Assembly: GCA_052389755.1 (NCBI GenBank)
Contig: JBQTHP010000090.1
Coordinates: 1 to 49,536 of the forward strand
DNA: 49,536 bases
Reading direction: 5' to 3'
DNA from: JBQTHP01 sp052389755
Lineage (GTDB): Bacteria > Pseudomonadota > Gammaproteobacteria > Steroidobacterales > Steroidobacteraceae
In this document: positions 26,407-34,777 of the stretch, piece by piece
How positions within the stretch are numbered: position 1 is the first letter of the stretch
Layout of the letters: the number at the start of each line of letters is the position of its first letter
The notes under the pieces: model-generated
The model's database searches: none
Told to the model about the DNA's origin: nothing
Seen by the model: only the letters and a program-made list of their open reading frames with translations
Position numbers and translations under genes: made by a program

Positions 26407-26858
26407 GCGGCCGGCTTCTTCAGCATGAGCGCGGCGCGCTTGCAGGAGGCGACTTCCTCGTCGCGCTGATTGAAGGCGCGGTGCTCCAGCATCACGATCC
26501 CCGAGTCGCTGCGCGAGCGGCTCTCGCGCTTCTCGAGGACCGCCGTCTCGACGCGAAGCGTGTCGCCGACGAACACCGGACGCGGAAACTTCACCTCGTC
26601 CCAGCCGAGGTTCGCAATCGTAGTGCCGAAGGTGGTGTCGTACACGGAAAGACCGACCATGAGTCCCAGCGTGTAGATGCTGTTCACGACACGCTGACCG
26701 TAGACCGTGTCCTTGCAGTACTCCGCGTCGAGGTGCAGCGCCGCCGGGTTCATCGTGAGGGCGCTGAAGAGCACGTTGTCGGTCTCGGTGACGGTGCGAT
26801 GCACCTTGTGCTTGAAACGCTGCCCGACTTCGAACTGCTCGAAATAGAGCCCGGACAT
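26403..26858 (-). CDS. MaoC-like hot-dog-fold dehydratase
   Basis: 151 residues. YFEQFEVGQRFKHKVHRTVT, ETDNVLFSALTMNPAALHLD (catalytic Asp/His region of R-hydratases, here N-P-A-A-L-H-L-D) and the later GLSVYDTTFGTTIANLGWDEV and KFPRPVFVGDTLRVET segments mark a MaoC domain. Probably hydrates an enoyl-CoA or mesaconyl-type thioester feeding the CitE-like lyase encoded in overlap. First gene of the pair; divergent from cysI with a 110-bp gap. Confidence 0.87.
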   Translation of the reverse strand: MSGLYFEQFEVGQRFKHKVHRTVTETDNVLFSALTMNPAALHLDAEYCKDTVYGQRVVNSIYTLGLMVGLSVYDTTFGTTIANLGWDEVKFPRPVFVGDTLRVETAVLEKRESRSRSDSGIVMLEHRAFNQRDEEVASCKRAALMLKKPAA

Positions 26859-26968
26859 CGTTAACTCCGTGATCAGGCCTCGCCTGCGCGGATCATAACG
26901 GATCGAACGCTTGACCGAACCAAGGGCTATTTAGGTGGCCGTCGGCATGCGCTCCAGAATGCGTGCAA

Positions 26969-28642
26969 ATGTACCGGTACGACGACCTCGACCAGGCGCT
27001 CGTCGAGGAGCGCGTCGCCGAATTCCGCGATCAGACGCGGCGCTTTCTCGCGGGCGAGCTCAGCGAGGACGAATTCAAGCCGCTGCGCCTGCGCAACGGG
27101 CTCTACATCCAGCGCTATGCGCCGATGCTGCGCATCTCGATTCCGTACGGCCTGCTCTCATCCCTCCAGCTTCGCACGCTCGCGGGCATCGCGCGGCGGT
27201 ACGACCGCAGCTTCGGCCACTTCACGACGCGCCAGAACCTGCAGCTCAACTGGCCGAAGCTGGAGGACGTGCCCGACATTCTCGCCGAGCTCGCGCGCGT
27301 AGAGATGCACGCGATGCAGACGAGCGGCAACTGCGTGAGGAACGTCACCGCGGATCATCTCGCCGGAGTGGCTGCCGATGAGATCGAGGATCCGCGGCCC
27401 TGGTGCGAGATCATCCGGCAGTGGGCGACACTGAATCCCGAATTCTCCTACCTGCCGCGCAAGTTCAAGATCGCCGTGACCGGCTCGCCGGCCGACCGCG
27501 CCGCCTCGGAAGTGCATGACATCGGTCTGCATCTCGCGCGCGACGCGAACGGTGCGATCGGCTTCGAGGTTCTGGTGGGTGGCGGACTCGGCCGCGCGCC
27601 TGCCATCGGCCAGGTGATCCGTCCGTTTCTGGCGGCGAGCGATCTGCTGAGTTATCTCGAGGCCATCCTTCGCGTCTACAACCGCCACGGACGTCGCGAC
27701 AACCTCAACAAGGCGCGCATCAAGATCCTCGTCAAATCGCTCGGCATCGCGGCGTTTCGCGAGCAGGTGGACGCCGAGTGGCGAGCCTCTGCGGAGTTTG
27801 CGCCGCTGCTGCCGCCCGAGCAGATCGAGCGCTTTCGCTCGTTCTTCACGCCGCCTGCATACGAGAGGCTCGCCGATACCGATGCTACGCAGGGCCGCGA
27901 GCCGGCGTTCCTCGCCTGGTACCGCTACAACACGCGGCCGCACAAGGTGCCCGGCTACCGCGCGGCGTTCGTCTCGCTCAAAGCGCACGGCGTCGCGCCC
28001 GGCGACATGACGTCCGACCAGATGGACGCCCTGGCCGCCCTCGCCGACCGCGTGAGCTTCGGATTCATCCGCGCGACGCACGATCAGAACCTGCTGCTCG
28101 CGGACGTGCGCCAAAAAGATCTATATGAGGTGTGGCGCGAGCTCGCAGCGCTCGGGCTCGCCATGCCGAACATCGGCACGCTCACGGACATGATTGCCTG
28201 CCCCGGTTTCGACTTCTGCAGTCTCGCCAATGCGGAGACGATCTCCGTGGCGAAGCAGATTCAGGCGCGGTTCGACGACCTCGACTATCTGTACGACCTC
28301 GGCGAGGTCGCCATCAAGATGTCCGGCTGCATGAACGCGTGCGGGCATCACCACGTGGGCAACATCGGCATCCTCGGCGTCGACAAGCACGGCGAGCAGT
28401 GGTACCAGATCCAGCTCGGCGGGTCCGTCAGCGGGCGTACGTCGCTCGGCGACGTGCTCGGCCCGTCGGTGCCACACGCCGAGGTCGCCGCCACGATCGA
28501 GCGCATCGTCGAGGTGTACCGCGCCGAGCGGCGCGAAGATGAGGCCTTCATCGAGACGTATCGCCGCATCGGCAGCGAGCCGTTCCGCGCGTCGGTGTAT
28601 GGAAAGGAAGCGCAGCGTGCGCTACAGCCTGAAGCAGCATGA
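26969..28642 (+). CDS. cysI: Sulfite/nitrite reductase hemoprotein (CysI)
   Basis: 557 residues from ATG 26969 (MYRYDDLDQAL); the GTG at 26963 would add two. Two ferredoxin-like/NiR repeats: YGLLSSLQLRTLAGIARRYD and HFTTRQNLQLNWPKLEDVPD, then ETSGNC-type MQTSGNCVRNVTAD. The [4Fe-4S]-siroheme cysteines are C411/C417 (CPGFDFC) and C454/C458 (CMNAC, followed by GHHHVGNIG). It reduces sulfite to sulfide by six electrons. Coupled to a DUF934 gene. The 110-bp upstream gap has ATAAC motifs but no clear promoter. Confidence 0.93.
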   Translation: MYRYDDLDQALVEERVAEFRDQTRRFLAGELSEDEFKPLRLRNGLYIQRYAPMLRISIPYGLLSSLQLRTLAGIARRYDRSFGHFTTRQNLQLNWPKLEDVPDILAELARVEMHAMQTSGNCVRNVTADHLAGVAADEIEDPRPWCEIIRQWATLNPEFSYLPRKFKIAVTGSPADRAASEVHDIGLHLARDANGAIGFEVLVGGGLGRAPAIGQVIRPFLAASDLLSYLEAILRVYNRHGRRDNLNKARIKILVKSLGIAAFREQVDAEWRASAEFAPLLPPEQIERFRSFFTPPAYERLADTDATQGREPAFLAWYRYNTRPHKVPGYRAAFVSLKAHGVAPGDMTSDQMDALAALADRVSFGFIRATHDQNLLLADVRQKDLYEVWRELAALGLAMPNIGTLTDMIACPGFDFCSLANAETISVAKQIQARFDDLDYLYDLGEVAIKMSGCMNACGHHHVGNIGILGVDKHGEQWYQIQLGGSVSGRTSLGDVLGPSVPHAEVAATIERIVEVYRAERREDEAFIETYRRIGSEPFRASVYGKEAQRALQPEAA

Positions 28643-29015
28643 GCTCGTGCCGGCGGCGGACGAGCCCGCGGATGCGGTGTTGAAGCCGGCCGATGCGGTC
28701 GAAACGCTGGTAGCCCAGCTGCCCGCGCTACGTTCCATCGCGATCGAGTTTCCGGGTCCGTCTGAAGGACGCGGCTACACGCAGGCGCGCGTGCTGCGCG
28801 AGCGTTATGGTTTCACGGGTGAGCTGCGTGCCGTGGGGCACGTCAAGCGCGACCAGATCCTGTTTCTCGTCCGCTGCGGCTTCGACGCATTCGAGCTTGC
28901 GGCCGGAGAGAGCGTCGAAGGCGCTCTGGCCTCGCTGCAACAGTTCACCGTCGCGTACGCGCCGGGGTCGCCTCGAGCGCCGGGTGTGCGCGAGCGCTTT
29001 ACGCGGCGCTGTTAA
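28617..29015 (+). CDS. DUF934 protein linked to CysI
   Basis: 132 residues from GTG 28617, with GGAAAGGAAG upstream, overlapping cysI by 26 bp. IAIEFPGPSEGRGYTQARVL, LRERYGFTGELRAVGHVKRD and QILFLVRCGFDAFEL are the conserved core of DUF934, a family almost always encoded next to cysI in beta/gammaproteobacteria and thought to assist sulfite reductase. The biochemical role is not established. A cysH partner often follows; here cysH is 9 kb away. Confidence 0.9.
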   Translation: MRYSLKQHELVPAADEPADAVLKPADAVETLVAQLPALRSIAIEFPGPSEGRGYTQARVLRERYGFTGELRAVGHVKRDQILFLVRCGFDAFELAAGESVEGALASLQQFTVAYAPGSPRAPGVRERFTRRC

Positions 29016-29052
29016 TCGACTCGCACCTCGTCGGAAACGGCGTCGCGGCCGC

Positions 29053-29696
29053 TCACCGCCCTTCCGAAGCAGCCGAGAGCGGCCTCACCTGGACGCTCTT
29101 CAGGAAGTGGTCGACCTCCTGCTGCAGCGAAGGGTCCAGCATCGATGGTTCTCCGTGCGGCTTTCTCTCGCTTTGGAACGCGTTGACCATGAAGCGCATC
29201 GACTCGTCCAGGCAGACGAATCCGCGCTGCGTGATCTCCAGGACTTTGCCTTTCACGTATGGATTGTCGCGCTCTTCCTGGGTGAACCAAGAAGCTTCCT
29301 TCGCTGCCGTACGGTGCAGTGTTCACGCTCACGAGCCGGAAGTGACCTGCGGTCGAGATCGCAGTCAGCCATTCCATGACGGCTTCGGGAAACGCTTGAG
29401 GCATGTCGACACGTCTTGACTTCCGGGTTCATGACCAGAACGCCTGCTGCGAACGTGTGAGGGTCGCGCTTGCGTGGTGCAGTCCTGAACTGATCTGGCG
29501 AGAGCTTGGTGAACATCACATCGTGCTGACTGCGACGTGACACGTACCAGTCGGTACCCGAGGGAGGCAAAGCCGAAAAGCCCGTACCCTGGACGCGTAC
29601 CGTGGGATCATCCACAGGCTTCATCGGCGCCGATGCCGCGGAAGCTGATAGCAACGCCGCGATTGCGAACACTGCCAACCTTCTCTTCGCGTTCAT
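29053..29696 (-). pseudogene. Secreted protein of unknown function, at least two frameshifts
   Basis: ATG 29696 follows GGAGGG and opens a signal peptide (MNAKRRLAVFAIAALLSASA, cut near SASA/A), then VRVQGTGFSALPPSGTDWYV. Near 29410 the sensible reading moves to the frame with MPQAFPEAVMEWLTAISTAG and VNTAPYGSEG; near 29290 it moves again to TQEERDNPYVKGKVLEITQR ending VDHFLKSVQVRPLS. The three pieces tile end to end on one strand, so this is one gene broken by two frameshifts (or sequencing errors). I do not recognise the family. Confidence 0.55.
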
Positions 29697-29772
29697 AGGA
29701 GACCCTCCGAGCGCGTCGCAGCTCTGGGACCCGAAATGTCCTGCGCCGGGCGGCGGGGGTTCGCAATGAATG

Positions 29773-29800
29773 TGGTGGGCCGTGCGCGATTCGAACGCGC
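29773..29800 (-). other. tRNA 3'-end remnant (T-arm, acceptor strand, CCA)
   Basis: Read on the minus strand: GCGCG-TTCGAAT-CGCGC (perfect 5-bp T stem, 7-base loop), ACGGCCC (acceptor 3' strand), A, CCA. No matching GGGCCGT 5' strand or anticodon arm lies at the expected distance, so this is only the last part of a tRNA gene. Such ends mark integrase attachment sites. An accessory-looking, less GC-rich region adjoins it. Confidence 0.5.
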
Positions 29801-29869
29801 GACCGACCCGCTCCACGAAGCGAGCGGGCGGTTCGAGCTATCGAAGCTGAAGCCGTACTTCACGTGAGC

Positions 29870-30793
29870 TCATTCTTTGCTGAGATATTTCATCCCGGTG
29901 TCGCACATAACGGTGACAACGGTCGCGTCAGGTCCCAGTTGCTTGGCTAATCGCAAAGCGGCGATGACATTGCCGCCAGTGGAAGTCCCTGCAAAAAGGC
30001 CTTCCTCGCGGGCCAGCCGCAGGGTCATGGCCACAGCCTCTTCCGTAGAAACCTGTTCGATCTGATCGGCGATGCCTTCCTGCCAGAGTGGCACTACGAA
30101 GCCCGCTCCGACGCCATCAATCTTATGAGCGCCTGTCTGGCCACCGGACAGAACCGGGGATTCAGAGGGCTCCACGGCAACGATTTGGATTCGTTCATTG
30201 TGGCGGCGTAAGGCTTCCCCGGTACCCCGAAGGGACGCCGCGGTACCCACGCTCTGGACAAAGCCATCGATGCGTCCGTCTGTCTGAATCCAGATTTCCT
30301 CCGCCATCGCGTGATACGCCGCAATCTGGTCTTTGTTGTTCAGCTGATCGGTCCAGAAGCTTCCGGTTTTTTCCGCGATGATGCGGGCGGCTTCGATCAT
30401 GTCCCGGGTCAGTTTCTCCGTCATGCGCCCGCTCTCGCTTCGCACGATCTCGAGCCTCGCCCCCAGAATCTTCATGTGCTCGAGTTTTTCTCGGGCGAAG
30501 GCATCCGAAGTCACGATATGCAGGGGATACCCCTTCACCGCGCAGACTAGAGACAGGGATACGCCGGTGCTGCCGCCGGTATATTCGACGACTGAACCAC
30601 CCGCTGTGAGACGCCCGTCCGCCTCTGCCGCTTCGATCACGGCAAGCGCCATCCGGTCCTTCATGCTGCCCGTGGGGTTCTCGCTTTCCAGTTTCAGCAG
30701 GATGCGGGAGCCGTTGTCGGGCACGACGTTGCGCAGGCCCAATAAAGAGGTGTTGCCGATGCAATGCAGGATGTCCGGCTGCAATTCCTTCAT
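29870..30793 (-). CDS. Cysteine-synthase-family PLP enzyme (second copy)
   Basis: 307 residues from ATG 30793 with AAGGAGACAGG upstream. IGNTSLLGLRNV, LKLESENPTGSMKDRMAL (PLP lysine in SMKDR), VVEYTGGSTGVSLSLVCAVK, FVQSVGTAASLRGTGEAL and EGLFAGTSTGGNVIAAL are standard for the OASS/CBS fold. It is only distantly like the CysK at 40.3 kb, having TGGSTG where that has TAGNTG. Codon use is visibly less GC-rich than neighbours and the gene stands in an accessory stretch, which suggests acquisition. Substrate is uncertain. Confidence 0.85.
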   Translation of the reverse strand: MKELQPDILHCIGNTSLLGLRNVVPDNGSRILLKLESENPTGSMKDRMALAVIEAAEADGRLTAGGSVVEYTGGSTGVSLSLVCAVKGYPLHIVTSDAFAREKLEHMKILGARLEIVRSESGRMTEKLTRDMIEAARIIAEKTGSFWTDQLNNKDQIAAYHAMAEEIWIQTDGRIDGFVQSVGTAASLRGTGEALRRHNERIQIVAVEPSESPVLSGGQTGAHKIDGVGAGFVVPLWQEGIADQIEQVSTEEAVAMTLRLAREEGLFAGTSTGGNVIAALRLAKQLGPDATVVTVMCDTGMKYLSKE

Positions 30794-30855
30794 GCTGCCT
30801 GTCTCCTTTTCTATCGCTGCACCTTTCCGCCCGCATGAGGTGCGCGCCGCCGCGC

Positions 30856-31278
30856 CTACTCGACGTCGACCTCGCGCACTCCCTTTTGCCTGCGACACTC
30901 CTCGACGAGCGCACGGATCTGCTCGCGAAGCTGCTCCGCATCCGGCACGGCCCGAAGCATCACGACTGGGTTCGACCGATCCGAAGTCTGCAGGATGAGG
31001 TTTCCCAGCGAGAACAGCCTGAGCATCAGAGGCTGCTCGAGCTTGTAATCGCGCACGCGATAGAGCTCGAGCTCATCCATTTTCTTATTGATGACACCCA
31101 CGCGCGTCTTCAGGCGCTCGGTCGTCAGCTCATATCGCGTACTCCATGTCACGAGCCACTTCCACACAATGATGAACAGCGGGACGATCAACCAGAACAG
31201 CAGCCCACACACAATGAACACCCCCAGGTTGATCACCTGCGACGGTGTACCCGTCCACACAGTTCTTTCGTCCGACAT
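30856..31278 (-). CDS. Bacterial PH-domain (DUF304/YdbS-like) membrane protein
   Basis: 140 residues from ATG 31278 (MSDERTVW). Two close hydrophobic segments (VINLGVFIVCGLLFWLIVPL and following FIIVWKWL) precede a bPH2-type domain: YELTTERLKTRVGVINKKMD, ELYRVRDYKLEQPL and GNLILQTSDRSNPVVML. Such small membrane PH proteins are common and of unknown function. Start MLWGPEM at 31296 is possible but lacks a better ribosome-binding site. Confidence 0.8.
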   Translation of the reverse strand: MSDERTVWTGTPSQVINLGVFIVCGLLFWLIVPLFIIVWKWLVTWSTRYELTTERLKTRVGVINKKMDELELYRVRDYKLEQPLMLRLFSLGNLILQTSDRSNPVVMLRAVPDAEQLREQIRALVEECRRQKGVREVDVE

Positions 31279-31311
31279 CTCGGGCCCCCAGAGCAACGCA
31301 ACGGCCCGATT

Positions 31312-31491
31312 CTACTGTGCGGCTGCCTGGAGCCGAATGCCGGGATACCAACCGCTCTTGGCCAGGAACGCCTTCGGATCGGTCATCTCCAGAATTTCGC
31401 GAAAGGTCGTTGAAGGCGCACTCTGCGCCGCTCCCGAGAGCGCCGCACAAGCCAGGACGCCGATCACGATCTCAATGCTGATCCGCTTCAC
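31312..31491 (-). CDS. Small secreted protein, 59 residues
   Basis: GTG 31491 is preceded by GGGAGGGG at 4 bp. The product starts MKRISIEIVIGVLACAALSG, a good signal peptide with likely cleavage after GAAQSA, then STTFREILEMTDPKAFLAKS and GWYPGIRLQAAAQ. About 37 mature residues. I do not recognise it. It is followed after 34 bp by the PH-domain gene on the same strand. Confidence 0.45.
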   Translation of the reverse strand: MKRISIEIVIGVLACAALSGAAQSAPSTTFREILEMTDPKAFLAKSGWYPGIRLQAAAQ

Positions 31492-31650
31492 GTTCCCCTC
31501 CCGAGGTTCAACCGCGCCAAGCGTCCTGCCACGCGGAAAAACGACCCCTGCAGATTCAAGTGCGATAGCCGCATCAGTCCAGAGCGGACTATCCCCAGCG
31601 GGCGCAAATAGGCGATGGCGAACGCGGAGACCCGCGTGCTCTGGTGCATT

Positions 31651-31794
31651 TCATGCAAGAGCTCGGTCAACGACACTGGAAGTCGGCCCGACTGTCTGCA
31701 TCGGCTTCCCGTCATCCGGCTCGAGCCCGCATTGCACGAGGTACAGCTGATACCCGATATCGTCTACGACCGCAGGCGGAATTGACAGGCGGAC
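31651..31794 (-). pseudogene. RelE/HigB (Gp49-like) toxin N-terminal fragment
   Basis: A 47-residue frame with no start codon contains VVDDIGYQLYLVQCGLEPDD and GKPMQTVG. From memory this fits the first third of phage Gp49-like/RelE toxins (pattern: aGyqL..VQ.GLeP.DwKPM.tVG), whose conserved W is G here. The expected continuation (REIR..YRVFY) is missing. It is most likely debris of a toxin gene. The rest of 31492-31890 shows no supported gene. Confidence 0.35.
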
Positions 31795-31890
31795 CTAGGC
31801 GTCGAAGCGGGCGACTGCTCGGTATTTTTCTTTCGCTTGCTCAGCTCGGCGGGCGGATGCGAACGGTCCTCTCAGCACGATACGGATGCG

Positions 31891-32670
31891 TCATCCGAGC
31901 CCGGCTGCTCGCGCCATCAGAAACAACCCTGCCCCGACGACGACGGCCCCGGTGGCTCGCGCGACGCGCTCACCGGCCGGTGCGAGACGTTCGACGGTGA
32001 TGACTGCCGCCACGACAGCCATCGCGCGAAGGTCCATGACCCCGATGACCAGGAGGATCGCCATGAGACCGACACAGCACTGGGCGCAGTGGAGGCCGAG
32101 GCGCAGGCCGTGTCGCCAGGCTGTGCCAGCGTCGGCCGGCAGCGTACGGCCGCGCCCGGATGCCTCCCGACAGCAGGCAAGGTGACGCGCCTTCCACGCC
32201 GTGAGCTGAAGGGAGCCGGCGATCAGGACGACCACACCGACCGCGATCGGTACCGCGCGCGCCAGCGCCGGCTGCTGCATCTCGATCGTCGCCAGCACGA
32301 CGCCCAGCGGAAAAGCGGCCACTCCGAACACCGTCCAGACGAAGAAGTAACCCACGCCCACGAGCGCGGTCAGCCGACCGAGGCGCGTCTCGCCCGTGCT
32401 GCCAACGGCTTGGCGGTAGCGCCACAGCATTGGGACCAAGGACGGCAGCATCATCGCCACCATCATCACGACCCACATGCCAAGGAACGATGCCGCGGCG
32501 CCGGGCCACGTCTGCCCGGGCATCCGCATCCACGCCATCGACATCGTCCAGCCGCCGGGCATCGGCATCTCGCCCATCGCCGACATGGACGCGCACCAGA
32601 CGATCGTTACCGCCGCGCTGGCAGCGAAGAGCAGCGCCGAGACGCCGAAGAAGGCTCGCTCCAAAACCAT
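31891..32670 (-). CDS. DUF2182 integral membrane protein
   Basis: 259 residues from ATG 32670 (MVLERAFF). Several transmembrane segments and the Met-rich motifs of this family: WTMSMAWMRMPGQTWPGAAA, SFLGMWVVMMVAMMLPSLVP (the MW..M..AMM.PS signature) and GLHCAQCCVGLMAILLVIGV (the C..CC segment). The Met/Cys-rich composition has led to annotation as a predicted metal-binding membrane protein; no function is proven. Encoded 25 bp after the DUF899 gene on the same strand, so probably cotranscribed. Confidence 0.88.
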   Translation of the reverse strand: MVLERAFFGVSALLFAASAAVTIVWCASMSAMGEMPMPGGWTMSMAWMRMPGQTWPGAAASFLGMWVVMMVAMMLPSLVPMLWRYRQAVGSTGETRLGRLTALVGVGYFFVWTVFGVAAFPLGVVLATIEMQQPALARAVPIAVGVVVLIAGSLQLTAWKARHLACCREASGRGRTLPADAGTAWRHGLRLGLHCAQCCVGLMAILLVIGVMDLRAMAVVAAVITVERLAPAGERVARATGAVVVGAGLFLMARAAGLG

Positions 32671-32695
32671 AGTCGTGAGATCTCGACGATTTCGC

Positions 32696-33460
32696 TCAGG
32701 CCTTGTCGTACTCGTCGTGGCGGCGCCACCAGACGCCCGTCTCGTTGCGCCCCTTGGGTGCGCGGTCGAGCCACTGGTACATGCCCCACAGGCCGTCCAG
32801 CCCGCGCGCATAGGTGGAATACGTGTGGTAGACGACACCCTTCTCGAGCACGAACGCGCTCATGCCCGGCCTCTCGCGCACGTACGTGGCCACGTCGGTT
32901 CCGGCCATGGCCGCATTCACGACGACGGGCTCCGGGGGCGGCGCCAAGTCCATCGCGTGGCCTTCGCGCTCGTAGTTGTATTCGACGGTCCCCTTGCGCT
33001 GTTGCTCCTCCGTGAACGAGACGTTGAAATCGAAGTTGAATTCGCGGCCGAACGACGACGCCCAGGGGAACGTCCACCCCATCCGTCGCTTGTATGCCTG
33101 CAACTTTGCGAGCGGCGCCCGCGACACCGCCGAAAGCATGACGTCGTGGTGCGCCAGGTGGATGGCGAAGCCGTCAAACCCGTCCGCGATCGTCGAGCAG
33201 GTTGCACACCCCGCGGTGTAGTCGGGCCCGAACATGTAGTGGTAGACGACGAGCTGCGAGCGCCCTCTGAAGAGGTCTGACAGCGAGGCGCTCCCCTCGT
33301 CCGTCTCGAATCGATACTCCTTGTCGACCCGAACCCACGGCAGCTCCTGCCGCCGCCGCGCCAGGTCGTCGCCGCGCCGCGTATGCTCCTTCTCCGCTTT
33401 CAGCAGCTCGATGCGCGCTGCGAGCCACTCTTTACGTGTCCCGGTCGTGTGCTTCGTCAT
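32696..33460 (-). CDS. DUF899 family (thioredoxin-like) protein
   Basis: 254 residues from ATG 33460 with AAGGAGAGAACAG upstream. GTRKEWLAARIELLKAEKEH, RRRQELPWVRVDKEYRFETD, LVVYHYMFGPDYTAGCATCS (CxxC in a thioredoxin-like position) and VFVLEK/VYHTYSTYARGLDGL are the family hallmarks. Mature function is unknown; the fold suggests a redox role. It is divergent from a TPR/winged-helix regulator gene (87-bp gap) and followed by DUF2182. Confidence 0.9.
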   Translation of the reverse strand: MTKHTTGTRKEWLAARIELLKAEKEHTRRGDDLARRRQELPWVRVDKEYRFETDEGSASLSDLFRGRSQLVVYHYMFGPDYTAGCATCSTIADGFDGFAIHLAHHDVMLSAVSRAPLAKLQAYKRRMGWTFPWASSFGREFNFDFNVSFTEEQQRKGTVEYNYEREGHAMDLAPPPEPVVVNAAMAGTDVATYVRERPGMSAFVLEKGVVYHTYSTYARGLDGLWGMYQWLDRAPKGRNETGVWWRRHDEYDKA

Positions 33461-33547
33461 CGCTGTTCTCTCCTTCGTTCGGGTGTCCTTGAATAATTTA
33501 GCGCCGGATAATCGAACGATGGGAGTGACAAGTGTGTCGGGATTCCG

Positions 33548-34768
33548 GTGGACTCGCTTATCACTTCCGAGGCGCATGCACTCTCAGCGGGTGATCCCAT
33601 CGGCGCATTGAAGCGCGTCGCGCTACGCGACGACGCGCCTGCTCTCGCGCTTCGAGGCATCGCAATGGCGCAGCTCGGCGATCTCGTACGAGCGAAGGCT
33701 CTCCTGCGAAGTGCTGCGCGTGCCTTCGGTCCGAAAGAGGCCGTGGCCCGTGCGAGGTGCGTGGTCGCCGAAGCTGAGATCGCGCTCGCCTCGCGCGACC
33801 TGGGCTGGCCTGCAAAGGCGCTCGACGCGGCGCGGGCGACGCTCGAAGAGCACGGCGACCGGGTCAACGCCGCGCATGCGCGGTATCTCGAGGTCCGGCG
33901 CCTCCTCCTGATCGGGCGCATCGACGAGGCCGAGCGTACGCTCGCCGAGCTCGACCCCGCGCCCTTCCCTCCCGCGTGGAGGACCGCCCACGAGCTGGTA
34001 GTCGCGGGGATCGCGATGCGGCGCCTCCGTACGAAGGAGGCGCGTGCGGCGCTTGCCCGGGCAGAGCGCGCAGCGCGCGTCGCACGCATCCCTGCGCTGA
34101 CGGCGGAGGTCGAAAGCGCACTCCTCGTCTTGGACACGCCCGCCGCGCGCCTGATTGCGCGTGGAGAGGAGCGACTGCTCCTGCTCGACGAGGTCGAAGC
34201 GTTGCTGGCGTCGAAAGCATTCGTAGTGGACGCCTGCCGTCATGTCGTGCGTCACGCAGGCACGGTGATCTCGCTCGCGAAGCGTCCGATGTTGTTCGCG
34301 CTCGCACGCGCGCTGGCCGAAGCGTGGCCGGGAGATGTACCGAGGGACACGCTCGTCGCGCGCGCATTCCGATTGAAGCTCGCCGATGAATCACATCGCG
34401 CGCGGTTGCGAGTCGAAATCGCGCGGCTTCGCAAGATGCTTCGGACGCTGGCCGACGTGAGCGCGACGAAGCGAGGTTTTGCGCTGGCGCCGCGCCGCGC
34501 ACGCGAGGTAGTCGTGCTGGCGCTGCCCGTAGAAGAGGAGTATGCGGAGGTGCTCGCCTTCCTCGCCGACGGTGAATCGTGGTCGAGCTCGGCCCTTGCG
34601 CTCGCGCTTGCAACGGGCCAGCGCACCGTGCAGCGGGCGCTCGACTCGCTTGCGGCGGGAGGCAAGGTGCAGTGGTTCGGTCGCGGGCGAGCTCGTCGCT
34701 GGATGACCCCGCCTGTGCCGGGATTCGCGACGACCTTGTTACTCCCCGCTCCTCTACCGATCGACTAA
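33548..34768 (+). CDS. TPR-like/winged-helix transcriptional regulator
   Basis: 406 residues, GTG start. Residues 1-200 are helical repeats rich in Ala/Arg/Glu (DLVRAKALLRSAARAF, GWPAKALDAARATLEE, RIDEAERTLAELDPAP), TPR-like. About 235-320 resembles an OmpR/SARP-type winged helix (LFALARALAEAWPGDVPRDT, LRVEIARLRKMLRTLADV, FALAP). A second HTH follows near 350-385 (SSALALALATGQRTVQRALD, then KVQWFGRGRARRW). No sensor domain is evident. The divergent DUF899 gene and the 10-bp-distant propeller gene are the likely targets or partners. Confidence 0.7.
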   Translation: MDSLITSEAHALSAGDPIGALKRVALRDDAPALALRGIAMAQLGDLVRAKALLRSAARAFGPKEAVARARCVVAEAEIALASRDLGWPAKALDAARATLEEHGDRVNAAHARYLEVRRLLLIGRIDEAERTLAELDPAPFPPAWRTAHELVVAGIAMRRLRTKEARAALARAERAARVARIPALTAEVESALLVLDTPAARLIARGEERLLLLDEVEALLASKAFVVDACRHVVRHAGTVISLAKRPMLFALARALAEAWPGDVPRDTLVARAFRLKLADESHRARLRVEIARLRKMLRTLADVSATKRGFALAPRRAREVVVLALPVEEEYAEVLAFLADGESWSSSALALALATGQRTVQRALDSLAAGGKVQWFGRGRARRWMTPPVPGFATTLLLPAPLPID

Positions 34769-34777
34769 GCTGAAAGC

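Noticed and set aside
26911..26933. TTGACC...TATTTA as a cysI promoter
   Set aside because: The spacing is only 11 bp, too short for sigma70.
29771..29860. Complete tRNA gene
   Set aside because: Only the T-arm and 3' acceptor strand are present; no 5' strand or anticodon arm pairs at the right distance.
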